Positions 1-14,168 of a stretch of DNA of 64,000 nucleotides are shown here, one piece after another. The translations under genes were made by a program, and so were the position numbers. A model generated the notes under the pieces. It did not search any database, was not told the DNA's origin, and saw only the letters and a list, made by a program, of their open reading frames with translations. The number at the start of each line of letters is the position of its first letter. The stretch's first letter is position 1. Origin of the DNA: Megaleporinus macrocephalus (Eukaryota > Chordata > Actinopteri > Characiformes > Anostomidae); the NCBI GenBank assembly GCA_021613375.1, contig CM038710.1, positions 25,194,667-25,258,666 of the forward strand, given 5' to 3'.

Positions 1-427
1 ATGTTCAATTTGTTCCACTTTTTTTAAAAGAAGAAATCCATGCAGTTCATACAGTACCTCCCACAAATCTGAGAGCTTTAGCTAAATGGCTAACCCCAGA
101 CCTAGACAATAATATTTTTCTCCCATAAGTTGTGGCCAAAGGAATGTCAGTGCTGTCAGAGCTGGAAATGCCACGATGGGCCAAATGTGACCAAATGGTT
201 ATATAACCTTATGGTGGTCTAAACTCCAGCAAGCTGTACTAGGGAACAACTAAATGTTTATACTAGTTCACTAGTTTCTGGCAGCTGACATGGTTTTAAA
301 TCTACCCAAGATTTGATATACTTTTTTAATATGTACATATTTAATGCGTCTTGTCATTGCAAAATTATCTTCAAACAGAACTACTTCAAATGGTGATGAG
401 GAAGCAATGGTACTCACTGTTACTTAC
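1..427 (-). other. prdm6: prdm6 intron 7 (partial)
   Basis: AT-rich intronic sequence following the exon 7 donor. No continuation of the zinc-finger frame is visible, and no repeat was recognised. Confidence 0.8.
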
Positions 428-604
428 TTGAATGGCTTCTCCCCAGTATGTGTGCGGATGTGGTTGTTGAGCGTGGTGGCCCCGGCGAAAGCTCGCCCAC
501 AGTAGCCACATTTGAAGGGCCTGTCGCTGGAGTGCGTGACCACGTGATTGCGTAGCTCTGACGGCTGCGAGAAGGACTGCGAGCAGTGTCCACACTGATA
601 TGGT
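428..604 (-). CDS. prdm6: prdm6 exon 7: second and third zinc fingers
   Basis: 177 bp, between acceptor TTCCAG and donor GTAAGT. It completes Arg473, encodes residues 474-531 and leaves AA of Lys532. Finger 2 uses C477, C480, H493 and H497; finger 3 uses C505, C508, H521 and H525; the TGEKPF linker follows. The next exon should begin with G and encode the fourth finger. I do not see it in bases 1-427, so it lies outside the window. Confidence 0.95.
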
Positions 605-3600
605 CTGGAAGCACGCACACAAAAGCAAATCAGTGACATCCCACTGCTGTTACCATGGCAGCATGACCTCTCATCAACAGTGGGGCAAGGAACACAGTTT
701 GGGCCATCTATCAATATTTTCACTTGCTAGTAGCGCTGCGCAGAGGCTCGGGGTTTCTCCTGCTTTTCGGTTTGTGAGTGGGTAGCTACAGCTCTAATGA
801 TCTCTGTTAATTATTAGCCCAGTTTCAGTTAATCATGGAGAGCTGATAACAAATCACAAATGTATTGACAATTAGGGGCAACAAAGGAAAGCACTTACAG
901 GCGTAATTAGATAAATTGACAATTCAACCGTGCCATCAATCATGTTATTTATTTCGTTAGAAGAGAGGGACCAAATGCTTCACCTGAAAGTTGAGTTATT
1001 TCCCGGGAAGGAAGATATGTTTAATGCAGTAATACAGCCTTGGGACTGTGTATGCAATTACTACAGTTTTCATGTGCAAAATATTCAACAGCTTGCATTT
1101 TATAGTTTTCACTGGCCTCTGTGACTGAAGTTTTTCTGTTGGGAGATGCATTGATTGTGAATATTTTAACATGATAAATGTTTGGCGAGTATTTACTACA
1201 GCAGCACTTGTGATTAATGTCAACATATTGTTTACTGCCGCACTGGGCCCTGGTGCGGCACAATATTAGAGATAAATAGCCCCCTGAACTTGGACGACTG
1301 CATCCGTACTAAAATCATGCGCAAACCTTATATAAGCCTATACTAGAATATACACTAAGTACATATGACACTAGGCTACCTATATCCATATATGGGGAGG
1401 AAGCCTCTTCTGTAAAGCGGAAGGGAACTTTTGTTAGTTTGAGGTGGTATTTTGGTGTTCATGGAGCGGATCAATATTGTAATTAATAGCCTTCGGAAGG
1501 CTTTGCTCATTAATGGAATGCAACAAAGTTTAAGAGACCAGTGATGACTGATGTACTCAAACAAAAAAAAGGAGAAAAACGCTTTTTGCTCAGAGGTCAG
1601 CAAAACAGATAAGCAAACCCCTTTTCGTGATGATATACCAGAGTCATTTATCTCTTCTGAAATGTACATATAAAACAAACTTCAATAAATATGTATAGGC
1701 CAAAGCCCATAAAGCATAGCTGAGAGCATTTTAAACAGATTCACAGGGTCATTTACGGCACTGGCTTCGACTCCAAATACCAACAGATCCAGATTCCCTT
1801 GTTCAGCTAAATTTTATCTGCACCCCAGGGTCATAAAGTTTAATATTGACAACCCCTCACATTGACTTCAACTCCTAGGGTATCCCAGCAACATTTTTCT
1901 TCTGTATGAATATTAGTTTATTGAATAAGTGGCATCTGTTTTCCTCTGCATCACCGTTGGAGTGGGTATTTCTTTGTGACAGCAGCAACTGATTTATAGG
2001 TTTGTATGCACCCAAGAAAAATAGTGCTAAGCAAAAAATTTCCAATACATCCTGGCCCGTATTTAATTAGGTTTAGAGATGTTACACACTGTGTTTGAAC
2101 CCTAAATCCACGAAGGTTGGTGATGCGAAATTGTGGATTCAAAACCCACCCACCCCCCTATTACAGTTCATAGGAAAGTTACACTGTTCTGTTTCCTATC
2201 ATTGGATACTCAGAAACTCTGTAATCAATGGGTTATGGTGCATAAAGAATATGCTTATATCAGACTCACACCATGCTACTCATTATATACAGAATTAAAA
2301 TAGTAAGCAACAGGGGGCAAATACTGCTTAGCCATTCGTTAGTCTATTATCTGCCAAGGACGCAAACTGACTGCACTACCATTCAAAAACCTATAAAAGC
2401 AATTCTTATATTATTTGTTTACCTACTACAGTTTAGAATAATAGTGAGGATGCAAATGTATGTTGTAATATTTCTGACTTATAAGGTTCCCCCCAGCTTT
2501 CTCTTAAGCAGCTTCAGGAGGTGCCACCTTGGAAGCTTTTCTAACAGGATTAACAGGACTGAAGAAGCTACACATACGCATACCTTGCTGTTGCTGCTAA
2601 AACAAGGTGGCATTGAAATGTTTTTTATTTATCTATTGGAAGAAATTTGTATTCAAATTTAAATTGACTTCAAAAATCAACATTTTTATATTTGTCTTTT
2701 GATCTTAGCATAAGCCCTAAAAACACTTATTTAAGGTTATGAAAGTGCATATTCAGTAAGATGTGTCAACATTTGGCTGGCAGTGTATGTGAACAGTTCA
2801 TTAGGTTATTTTTCACCAAGTGCACCAAAAGCATGCTGTAGTGGGACAATTTGTTATACATGTGATGATGTTGCAAGTCAAAGACACTGGTCACTGGTTT
2901 CATTCAAACCACACTCTTTCCTGGCACAACTGTCAGGAGCTGATGTAGGACTAACTGAAAACTTCAATGTTCTAAAAAGAATTAGCATCACTAAATGATG
3001 GTTTTAGACATACTGCCAATGCTGGCACACAGCTGAACCCCCAGCAGTAGCAACAGCAAATCCCATAGTCTCATAAGCCAATGTATTAAAGGTATTTAGA
3101 AGATTGTTTATGGCAGGTACAGTGGAGGGATGTAGGTAATATAGAAGTAAAAATCTTATAAACATCATCCAGATAAAGGCATGATTACCTGTCAGGGTTC
3201 TGCGTGCATACGTGCATTTGTAAAAGAATGCGCTGGGTGAAGGTCTTGAAACACTGGCCGCACTTCCACAGATGCCAGTCGCTGAACTCGTTGTTGAGCT
3301 GGCTGGTAGAGGTGGGACTGGCCAGCACCCGCTGGTTTTTGGCACTCAGCTGGTTGAAGCCAGACTCTGTGCTGCCTGCCTTGTCGAGGAGGGAGAAGCT
3401 CCGTGAGCAGGGTGAGTGGGGGAAAACCATTGAGCGCTGCAGAATGGTGGAGGAAGATTTGGACGTCTTGCTGAAGGGCTGCAGGCTCTCCTGTCGGGAC
3501 ATGGCCTCGATTACAGTAGATGGCACATTCACTGTTCAGAGAAACACAAGTGCAAGATAAAGAAGGGTATTCACAAAACAGGCAGAGAGGGGGTTTGGCA

Positions 3601-5812
3601 AAAACACATGCAGATGTTGATGCCTAGTTAGTCAGTGTGTTGTACTAGTTACTGTTAGTATGTTTTAAAAGTTGCTTATATGTCATATACACATTCACTT
3701 CTTTTGTCTGTTACAAACAGCAGAACTGACTTTTCTTTATCCTCCTAATGCTTTAATTGAAACAATACTTGTCCTGAACAGAAAAGCAGTTTTTCAGACA
3801 GTAGTTCATAAGAAACTTTACGTTTAAGAGGGCAGAGCCGGTTTATCTCATGCTTAGAAAAACCACATTCCACATTCTTTGTAGCGCAACATGCTGTGCA
3901 CACAAACATAACATTACAAAACTGTAAGATGAGACTTGTGGGAGAACAGCTAAGCCTTTCTTATTTAATAAAGACGATGCATTCAATGCAATAAAACATG
4001 AATTATGTCTCTCTGGACTGAGTTTTAATGCATGATGTTGATCTCTGCAGAGCATCAAGGTGGAGGAGTATGATTAGAGTTAGCACTTAAGCTTTGAAAA
4101 CGCACACAGATATTTTTTTAAGGAGCATCTGGGCCAGTGTATTGTAGGGGGTATTTTAAGACACAGAAGTCATTGTTGACCACTTCAAGTTTCAAGCTAT
4201 TCTGTAAACTAAGCAGTCCTATTTTTGGAAATGCCTTGCTGTTTTACAACGGTTTGTTGCTTTGTTTGTTTTGTTCTTCAGATTGAGGCCTACACCACAC
4301 TGGGCATTCTCAAAGACAATGCACTCAAGAGTTCAACATGGTCTGCCCATAAATAAAAATTAACACACTAAACAAACAAACTCCAATATAAGTAGTTTCA
4401 GAAGTGACCTAAGGGCCCCTTTAAATAAAGTCCTCAAAAGTCCTGTTGCACTGTTATGCCAACGTAAGCAGTATTTACTCAATAAGGTATTTGATGGACA
4501 TCAGATTCTTTCCCTAATGGAAAATCTTCGATGTTATTCCGTAGACCAACACATTTGGGAATACAGTTTTTTCCAGTATGCAAGCATTTGACCTAAACTA
4601 CTAGATTACAGTTTAGCAAATGCAAAAGAAATACTGCTCTGACTGTGTGGTGTTTTTTTTTTTTTTTGGTTACGGTACTGCATCTATCAAATTGTACTAT
4701 ACACTTTAGAGTACAGTTTGGAGGGAGGGAGAGTTGTCTAAACAAAACAGCAACCAGACTGAAGTCATAAAATGTCTCTCATATAAACACTAAACTGTCA
4801 GACTCTGTCAGATGTCCAGACGCTCCACTGGCCAATGGACTCAACAAACACAAGACCTAACCGTATGGCGTAAATGCTTGTTTACATTGAGAAAATAATG
4901 TATCACTTCAATAAGCACGACCAAAAACTTTTAGGAATGTTTCATGAATTCCTGGGGGGCTAAAATATAGTTTCCCTAAAATGCTCCAGCTTTGGTAATC
5001 TCCAACGTCCATATTTGAAATACAACTGCAGATTAATATGCCAGGTCAACTTAATTGACTTCCATTACTGTAAACTTGACTGGCCAACCGCAAAGTCTTA
5101 TGTGTGTGGATTAACTAAACTTGTAGTTTAAAACCTGTAGCTTCAATGCTAAGAATCCTGAATAGCTTTAGGGTAACTTTATGTGTCAGGGGATTTATTC
5201 TTATTTCTCTAAATTAAATGCACCAAAGTGTTTGAACTATTCTCCAGAGTTCAATATCTAAGCCCAAAGTAAAAAACAATTTTTAAAAAAATTAAAAAGT
5301 GTTCAGACCTTAGACATTCACATGGATTATGTTATGACCTATTTAAACCAATGGAGTAATAGATATAATTATAAGCTCCATACTGTACTTTCTGTTGAGA
5401 TTAAGGCATGGGGTCTCTTAAAGCCAAAAAACAAAGTCAAAAACAAAACTGAGAATTTTTTTTTTTCAACTTTGAACCAATTTAGTAGAGTCATCTATGT
5501 ACGCAAGTAGAATGTAATTATTATGTACTCATGTATTAAGGTGGTTTAAAGGGCTGAATGAGTGAATTAGTCACAGCTTATTAGAATGGCAAGACTTACA
5601 GTTTTCATCTTGTGCGATGCATTGCAGGGGGATGCCAAAGAAGGAAGTGTAACTGTCATTGTACCAGACCAGAAGCTCAGTTCCTCGTGGAATGTCCATG
5701 CATGCCCGGTAGAAAATGCAAGATCTGAAAATGTAGTCACAGAATGTATGTCAAGTCTCACATCTGTCATTATACATTGAGTATTTTTGTTTTTTTATGA
5801 GTTTTTTCTTTC

Positions 5813-5891
<79 letters not shown>

Positions 5892-8800
5892 TGTGTTGTG
5901 TTAACTGAGGAGTAAAAATAGTGACAAAATAACTTCTTTAATGGTGGTTTATAGAAATGTAAAACTCATAATTTCACAGCATTACATGAGCACGTGTTAC
6001 TTCATTTAACACTAAGCAGCAGAACATAATAAGAGCTTTACTTAGACTGTACTGTTTTTCTAGTATGCTCATTTTATTACTCTTTGACTTTCCGAAAGCT
6101 GTAATTTCTCAGCTGATAAACATTTGTAATGTGCACAGAATGTGTTTTTGCATATTTTTTGAGTGCATCAGAAAAAACTATGAACTGGGATGGGGGGCAC
6201 TACAAATATTTGGCAGTAAGCTCCTTTGGTCTTTGCAGAGCTGCTGAGGTCTGTGAATTTTATTAATTCTTTCCACCATGACACCAAAATAAAACAAGGG
6301 GCTAGCCCATAAATCAAAAACATCTCATAACCCACAAGAGAAAAAAGCTCACTATACCATGTACTTTATACCCTTGTAACAGTTCGTCTCTCAGTTTGGC
6401 TTCACTTAACATAAACACTGGAGCACACAAATAAATGTACTCGGACTAAATGACTCAGTTGGCCGCTGAAAGAGGGCTGTTTTCGGAGCGATGGGTGGTC
6501 TTGCACACTTTCAGAGGAGGGCGAACGAGTGTAAACGAACACCATCTCTTACAACGCTGCCGTCACTTCCAAAATGTGCACAGAACTCTGTACTGGCCAA
6601 GCACATCAAAGGCCATTTTTTCCCCTCCGTCTTGGATAACATTTCCCGCGCTGACATGTATTTAGTATTGTGGTTGGATGACTCATAAAGACAACGGCGG
6701 GGCGTCCCCAGTGAAAGCGAAGTGAAGCACATGCCAATGGACATTATTGTCAGAGCAAAACAAAACAGCCAGCTCGGGGTCGATCAATCACAAGCCGCTT
6801 TGAAGAGAATTCCATTTAGATATTGCAAATCATAACATGCGCAACTCAATCCAGCTGACGGAGAGGACATCCCACCGAACAGCATGCACCAGTTGGAAAA
6901 ACTGCTCGTAGTCTGTGCCTAATGCATAGTCCTTGTATACACAGTAGTGTCTCAAAGGGGGGGAACGTCTCACCTCTGCGGCACCTTAAAAGCTACAATC
7001 CTCTGATACAAACCTATTTAGAGCTCTAAGCTGTCGCCGTGTCTTAACAGTGAAATGACACCAAAGTACTCTTTAAGTAGACACTTGAAACACTGCAAGA
7101 TATTAAGTGACATTGTATAGGTTAATCCCTCTGATTGCTGTAGTTCAAAACAATGGCCTCAAGTTTCCTACTGACATGCACAGTCACCAAACCTCTAGCC
7201 ATAGTGACACAGACACAAAGTAAAGCAATCCACATTTCTTATACTTATCCAAGTTGTACCCTACTTAAACTGTGGCTTTTCTAGACAACCCAGGTTATAT
7301 AGATTTTAATTCTGTTCAGCAGCAGGACTAGCTGGTTGCAGGAATATTACGAATCTCAGGTCGAGGAAAATCCCTAAAAAAATTGCTACTTTACCTGTAC
7401 TGAACCACTGTCATGTTCTGCTCCCCACAGTGTCTGGCACAGCGGATGTACCTCATCCAACTTGACTTGCTTGGTTCATTTCCATCAATAAAGTGCTGTA
7501 ACGTGCCCTCCTGATCGTAGATCTATAAGACAAATAGTAAGCGGGAAACACAAAAACGAATCATGTAAAAACGCTTTGTTGTGATTCATTATACTTCATT
7601 AATGTGTATTCATTAAAAGTGAATAAAAAAGTGAATGTTTATTTGTCTGTAGTTTGTACATTATCAGGTGCTGTAGAAAGTGAAAAAACACACACAGTGA
7701 AAACAAGCCTCTTCCCGGTCAGTTTTAGCCCCCCCAGGTTGAATTGTTCCTCAGTGGTACAACATGGTCCTTCACTGAGTTTTAATGGTACAATGCATTC
7801 TCAGGGGAAACAATCTTGTTACACATGAAAGGAATTTGTCTTGGTAAGTGCACACATGTTCGACACGTAACATGAACAGACCAGACACTTAACAAGTATT
7901 TAGCTCTGGAAAAAATAAACATACAATTAATAGAATAAAAATAGGAATAGGAATAATTAAGAGCAGTGAAGAGGAGCTGAAGAGATGAGTGAACATGGTT
8001 ACTTGTGCATATGTGGATATTCTGTACATATGCAGATCATATGCATATGCAGGTATACACTATAATATATATATACTATATAAAGTATAAAAACTGAACA
8101 TCTGTACAGTTGCAAAGAGGAGTTATACTGTAATACAGTAGTTTGGCTAGTCTAAGTTTAAAGTTTAATGTGTGAGGTGTCCACTGTGGTTAATGAGCAC
8201 TACAGCTCTTGTGAAGATGTTTTTGGCATGCCTCTGAATCTTCTACTAAAAGGAAATGGCTGGAAAAGGTGATTTCCAGGATGAGAGGGGTCAGGTGTTA
8301 TCTTGCATTATCACCCTGCATTTCTAGATGTCCTGAAACATTGCCAGACAACATCCAACAATCCTATCTGCTGTCCTAATTATGCACTGAAGTTTGTGAG
8401 GGGGAGGAACCACCATACCAGGTGGCTAAGGTGAATAGTGTTTTACAATGTTTTAAGTACACATTTCAAATTAAAAGCCTGGAGTCAACACAGGATGTGT
8501 GGAGTATTATGGAAAAATAAAGTTGCTTAACAGACATTCACATCGGACAGATTAGATTTTACTGAAACTTTAAACTAGTATTTGATGATGTGCTTATTGT
8601 ATTCCAGAAAAGCTTTGGAGGATTGTAGTGATACTGAACTACTATCTGTTTTTCATTTATGTTACTGAATTCCTACATTTCAGAGATGTTTACATATCTC
8701 CGGTGTTAGCAACATTGGCAGATGCATACATGAAAATATTGGATATTGGATATATACTACATCTATATCTAGTTATTTTTGGTTGTATCTCAACATCTCT

Positions 8801-9071
8801 ATTTGCCCTGCCTTGTCACTGGAGCAAGGCTGAATGAATGGGATTTGGAGACCCCTCTGACCCCACTGAGTCCCTGACATCCAGTTTGTCTGCAGTCATT
8901 CCCCTTGCTTATCCTCATGGCTTTTTAGTGAACCTCCACAGTCTCTGACAGCATGATAGAATGCTCCAACGTTGCTTACAGCGAAGCAGTTTGTTACACA
9001 AGCCCCGGGCCCAACCTTACAGCTGCATTATCGGAATGTCCACACAAACGCTTTATTTCTCGATTGGTTGG

Positions 9072-9149
<78 letters not shown>

Positions 9150-12100
9150 CCATCATATCCTGTTACAAAAATATAATTTGGTTTTAATATTGAAACCAAA
9201 ACCAAAACATTTACAATGGTGCATATCTGCTGTATCTGGGGGCAGAAGCCACTGCTGTAAACAAGGAATTCTAATGTAAAGAACATAAACACATAGCAAT
9301 GCCTTGTTATGATTCTTCCCATAGACAGAAAGTCTTGTACTCAAAATCTCAAGCATGCTTGCTCACTAAGATGTCTCAAATCCAACAGACATGATGGGGT
9401 ATGCTATATTTCTGTTTAATTCATTTAGTCATGATGTTACATTTGGTTGCTATTTGCAGCTTGTTTATGTCATACTGGTTAAACAATGTAAGCACAATCC
9501 AAATTAGAGCTGTAACACTGGCCACGAACAATTATAGCAATCTGCTGTTAGTAATGCTACTGAAACTGAGAAATATTTTGTCTGAAAGGCCAACAGACAC
9601 AAACAGAGAGCTTAGATTTCGCACCATGTGGACGAACATGGGGTTACTGTGATCATAGAATGCCACTGAACCCTACACTTAATCTATCTCTCTCTCTTTC
9701 TTACACACACACACACACGTGCACATGAACCTACGCACATTAAAAATGGGTCCACTTGAAAAACTCCTGACAGTCCATTCATTTCTCTGGCCTATGGAGG
9801 CCTGTCCTCAGGCCTTTGATGCTGGAGCTGCTCCAGAGTGTCCTGCTGAACAGCAGCTTCTTTCCCCAGATCAAGAAGTGATAGAGCAACACATCAAAAC
9901 ATCATTTATATATAGCTGGACTTTCCTGTGTCTTCAAAGCAGACCTATTCTATCACTGAATGCTATTATACACATTTGAAATGAATTTCTAGCGAGCAAT
10001 AACATCATTCTTGAAGATGCAAAAGGCAGAAGCACCTTTCTTTTTTTTAATTCAAGCCAATCCACAGTACACTATTATAGCTTTCATTTTGGGGGGTTAT
10101 TTGCTTTCAGTTTTTTTAAAGCATTCTGCAATCTTTTTTTTACACCTCCAAAGTTTAGTCTTTGAAACTGCTTGTATTTTTGGCTTCCCGGAAAGTCAGT
10201 ATTCCTGAAAACATCCAATGATGTCTGGTGAGTTCCTTGTACTGATAAATGTTTTATAATTTTTTTCAGAAATGTTTTTATCACACTAATTTTTGGAGCG
10301 GTCTACCAGGTCTTGCACGGTTGTTAGGGGTCCTGCTGTCTCTAGTTATGAATCATTTTGACCTCCACTTCTGGAAACTCTGATCTACACAAAGATCGAT
10401 ATTTATAAAAGTGAAACATGTGGCACGTGAGACAGCATGCAGTCATACTCTGGAGGTGGAAATTACTGGCGTATACAGTTCTACAAACAAAGTATTACAG
10501 AATTCATTGCAACTCCTTCTAATGATGTTTTCATGACTACATCCAGCAAAAGCACAGAGCATATAACATGCATTTTAAACTGACAGCCAAGTTCAGTGTA
10601 CCTTTCGTGACATAATATAATTTTAAATTCATGGAGTAGATCAACACTTAAAAAAAATCTGAATACTTTCAGATGAATAATTCTGATTGCGTAATTCTTC
10701 CTGTTCAAGGTAGTGTGCAGTGGCTCTGTCACTTAAGGACTAATTAGAGGTGAATACATCTTCACATGCAGTTTGTGGTAGAAGTGAAGGAATGGCTAAG
10801 GGGTTAATTATGGGCGTTTTCTAACCTTCAGTGTGTAAATATGGGAGTGGTTGTATGCATATTCACCTTGTCCCAAGTACATACTGATTTCGGGACATTC
10901 ACTCTTATTTATACTGAGAAACAGTTTCTGTGCTTATAATAAATTAAATAAAAATCTGTACAGACATCTGTCATTGTTTTACTTTACTGTATTTTTATAC
11001 ATAAGGCCATTGGTTTTTTTATATATACAGGTATGTCCTGTACCTAATCTTCTTGGAAATGTCTCCTGAATAACTTTTCATTTAATTCATTTAATAAATT
11101 AATTTAGCAAAGTACTACATGATGATGTGCCTCTAATAGAAGTGGGAATATCTCATTCTTTTCCTCTCAGCAATATATTCAAAAGGAAAAAACTAACAAA
11201 AGTCAACAAGAACCACATTCTTTTTCATCTTCTGCTAGAAGTAGTGGCTTTCAAATTACACCCTTTCATAAACGTTAGTTTTATTAAACTAAAAATTACA
11301 GGTTTGTTTGTAACCAGGTCAGAATGCAAATTAAGTCTGGCAGTAATCTGTCGCCTGGTAAGACTATATTAATATCGTCAATCCTTGCAGCAGGTCCTTG
11401 TAGAAGAGAGACATAAAAATGTTTTATATTTATTTTAACCATTTTGGATCTAAAGATGTTTGAAAAGTAAAACAGCTGATGTAAAATCCTAATATAACAT
11501 TAATATAAATTGTATGTGTAAAGCACTCTACCAACTATGCATATCATAAAAAAGAGTTTATTAAATTTATTGAAATAATTAACATGGCATAAAATGAAAC
11601 ATTTCCCGTTTTGTTCTAAAAGACTAATAAAACCTTTGTTTAGGTTTTGGCAAAGCAAAATAGCAATAGGTATGTGTATATATAGTCATATATATAAAAA
11701 ATAAACAACTGACAGCCAAGTTCCATGTACTTTTCTAATAATAATATTGACCACCCTCGACAATATGGCAATAATTATTGTTACTGTGATAATTTATGTC
11801 ACACTTCATCGCTATATGCTTCTCTGAGTACAATGTGGATATCAATAGTTCAACATTTCTTAACTGCATGTTTGATTAAGAGATGGCATCGTTAGTTTAT
11901 TGTTCATTATTTCATTGTGTTTAGCGTAGTGCAGTGTGTGAAAAGTTAAATACAAATAAATGTATTTATTGTTTTTAATTTTTTTTTTTAAACGTGATGC
12001 CACTTTGTCTGTTCCAATTTATCAGATGTCCAAAAAAAATATTGTGACGTATCGTAAATACATCCTGAAACATTGTGATATTAATATTTTGCCATATTTT

Positions 12101-14085
12101 CCAGCTCTATAAGAATGTACATTGTTTATTTCTATAAATAAGAAACATACATCATGTCTTTTCAAGATGTGTATCCACTTTTTTCCTTATACATTTATGT
12201 TTCCTTTTATCTATCTACACTTGAAAGGTGCTCTCCATTTTCTAGATCTATTTCTACCCGCTTCTTCCCTAACTTTCAGCTGGACGACGTAACTCAGGCA
12301 GACACATTGTTTCACTCACAAAAAAATGTTTGTGCAGCAGATTGTTTATGTTGCGTTCTTACTTCATGGCATTAAAAGATTATTTGCATGAGGCATTGTA
12401 TTTCAGCATTGAATGTGATACGTTCATCTGGATTTCATTAGAATGTCAAAACAGTGCCTGGCTTTTTTTTAGTAGTCCAATATTGCATTACGAATTTATG
12501 TGTACATGATGAATATCTTTTTTATAAACTACTCATAAGCTCTCTTGAAATGGAAAAGGTCGCTGAGGTTTCAAATACTGTGCAGTGCATTGACTTGCTC
12601 AGAATTAGAGGTTTAGCTCTTCCCGTACTCACCCAAAGAAAAGCGTGATATACGGCTAACTTGCGTAGAAAACCCACTTTGATTGATAGGCATCATTGTG
12701 CGCTAATACACTGAGTAAGGCAGGTTTGTTACAGCTCTAAGTAAGAATTACAGTAACCAGCCTATAAAAGCGATTTATGTCATCTTAAGCCCTGCCTCCA
12801 TGTCAGACATAGCTCCAGCTGAGCTATACTCTAATCGCACGTCAAACAGTCTTTAACAACTTTAACCTAAATTGGGGACACATGAATAATAGCAAATAGA
12901 AAAACAGCCTTTTATAACAACCGTAGAGCTACGCAGCACAAAATCATGCTGGAAAGAAAAACACTCATCTATCATATTTTCCTTAAGCCAGCACCTGCAA
13001 CCTACTACCACATACATAACACTCTTCATTAAATGGTCCCCTCTCGTGTCGCCCTTGGTGTCAATAGGGGATGTCTGATACATTATTAATTTCTGAACAT
13101 ATCTGACCTTGGGATGTCTCTACATGCTAAACAACCTCTGGTGTAATGACATCTCACTTTATGGAGCGGGGCCGGTTTATTACAGAGGTGAGTCATGTCA
13201 ATAGCTTTACTGCAATCTGTCCGTAGCTTGGTGGAGCAATCAATTTCGTAAATGATTGCAATAATCAGGCAAATTGCCTAATTTATAAATCTCCTCGTAT
13301 GTGATTTTAATGGCTCTGAACTGTTAGCGCTAATGTTCTGGAAGCCTTAAGTGAAATGCAGGTTTGTGTGTAGCGGTGTGGATTCTGACCAACGGTTGAC
13401 TTTGAGAGACATAAAGCATAACATAGTGGATTTTAATCAAAAGCCCATATGGGAATTGCTGTAGGGATGGAAGAAGTAGCAGAAAAAGGATAATGACATC
13501 CAGCTTGTTTCTGTTGCAATGCAATGCTGCATCGTAGGCAGAATTGGGAAACTCAGGCAAGAAAAAGACAAAGAACACTAAGAAAAAACATATTTGTTTA
13601 GGCTAGCATATGCCTAGAAGTATTGTGGCCAATTTTCTCCTGTTTGTAATTGCGCTGTTATTGTCATTTAGAGTGCAGTGTTTTCATCTTTCCAATGTTT
13701 TACTTATATTTCTGAGTAAAGCATTTTAACATTTTGTAACTAAAATGAAAACTGCTATATAAACAAATATTTAACATTGTTATTATAAAAACCAAGCTCT
13801 TTGAATATTCTGTTGCATGGACCACACAACCAACCAGTAGAACATCTCAAACTATTCTAAATGTCTTCATGTTTACTTTTACTCCTTGTGGTAATAAAAA
13901 GAATATTACAGGTTTTAATGTCTGCCTTCCTTTAGCCATTGATCGGGCCTAGTAGTGTCCTGTCACTGCCTTACTTACTGCTCAATCTCTTCGGACCGAC
14001 ATTTACGGCACGCTGATTGGACCCTGTCACTGACCAAGTGCTGTAAATCGTCCTTCAACAGCTGCTCGTCGATGGCTGGGGCCAT

Positions 14086-14168
<83 letters not shown>

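Noticed and set aside
1..427. Search for the last prdm6 coding exon
   Set aside because: No reading frame on the minus strand shows the expected fourth zinc finger, so the exon must be outside the window.
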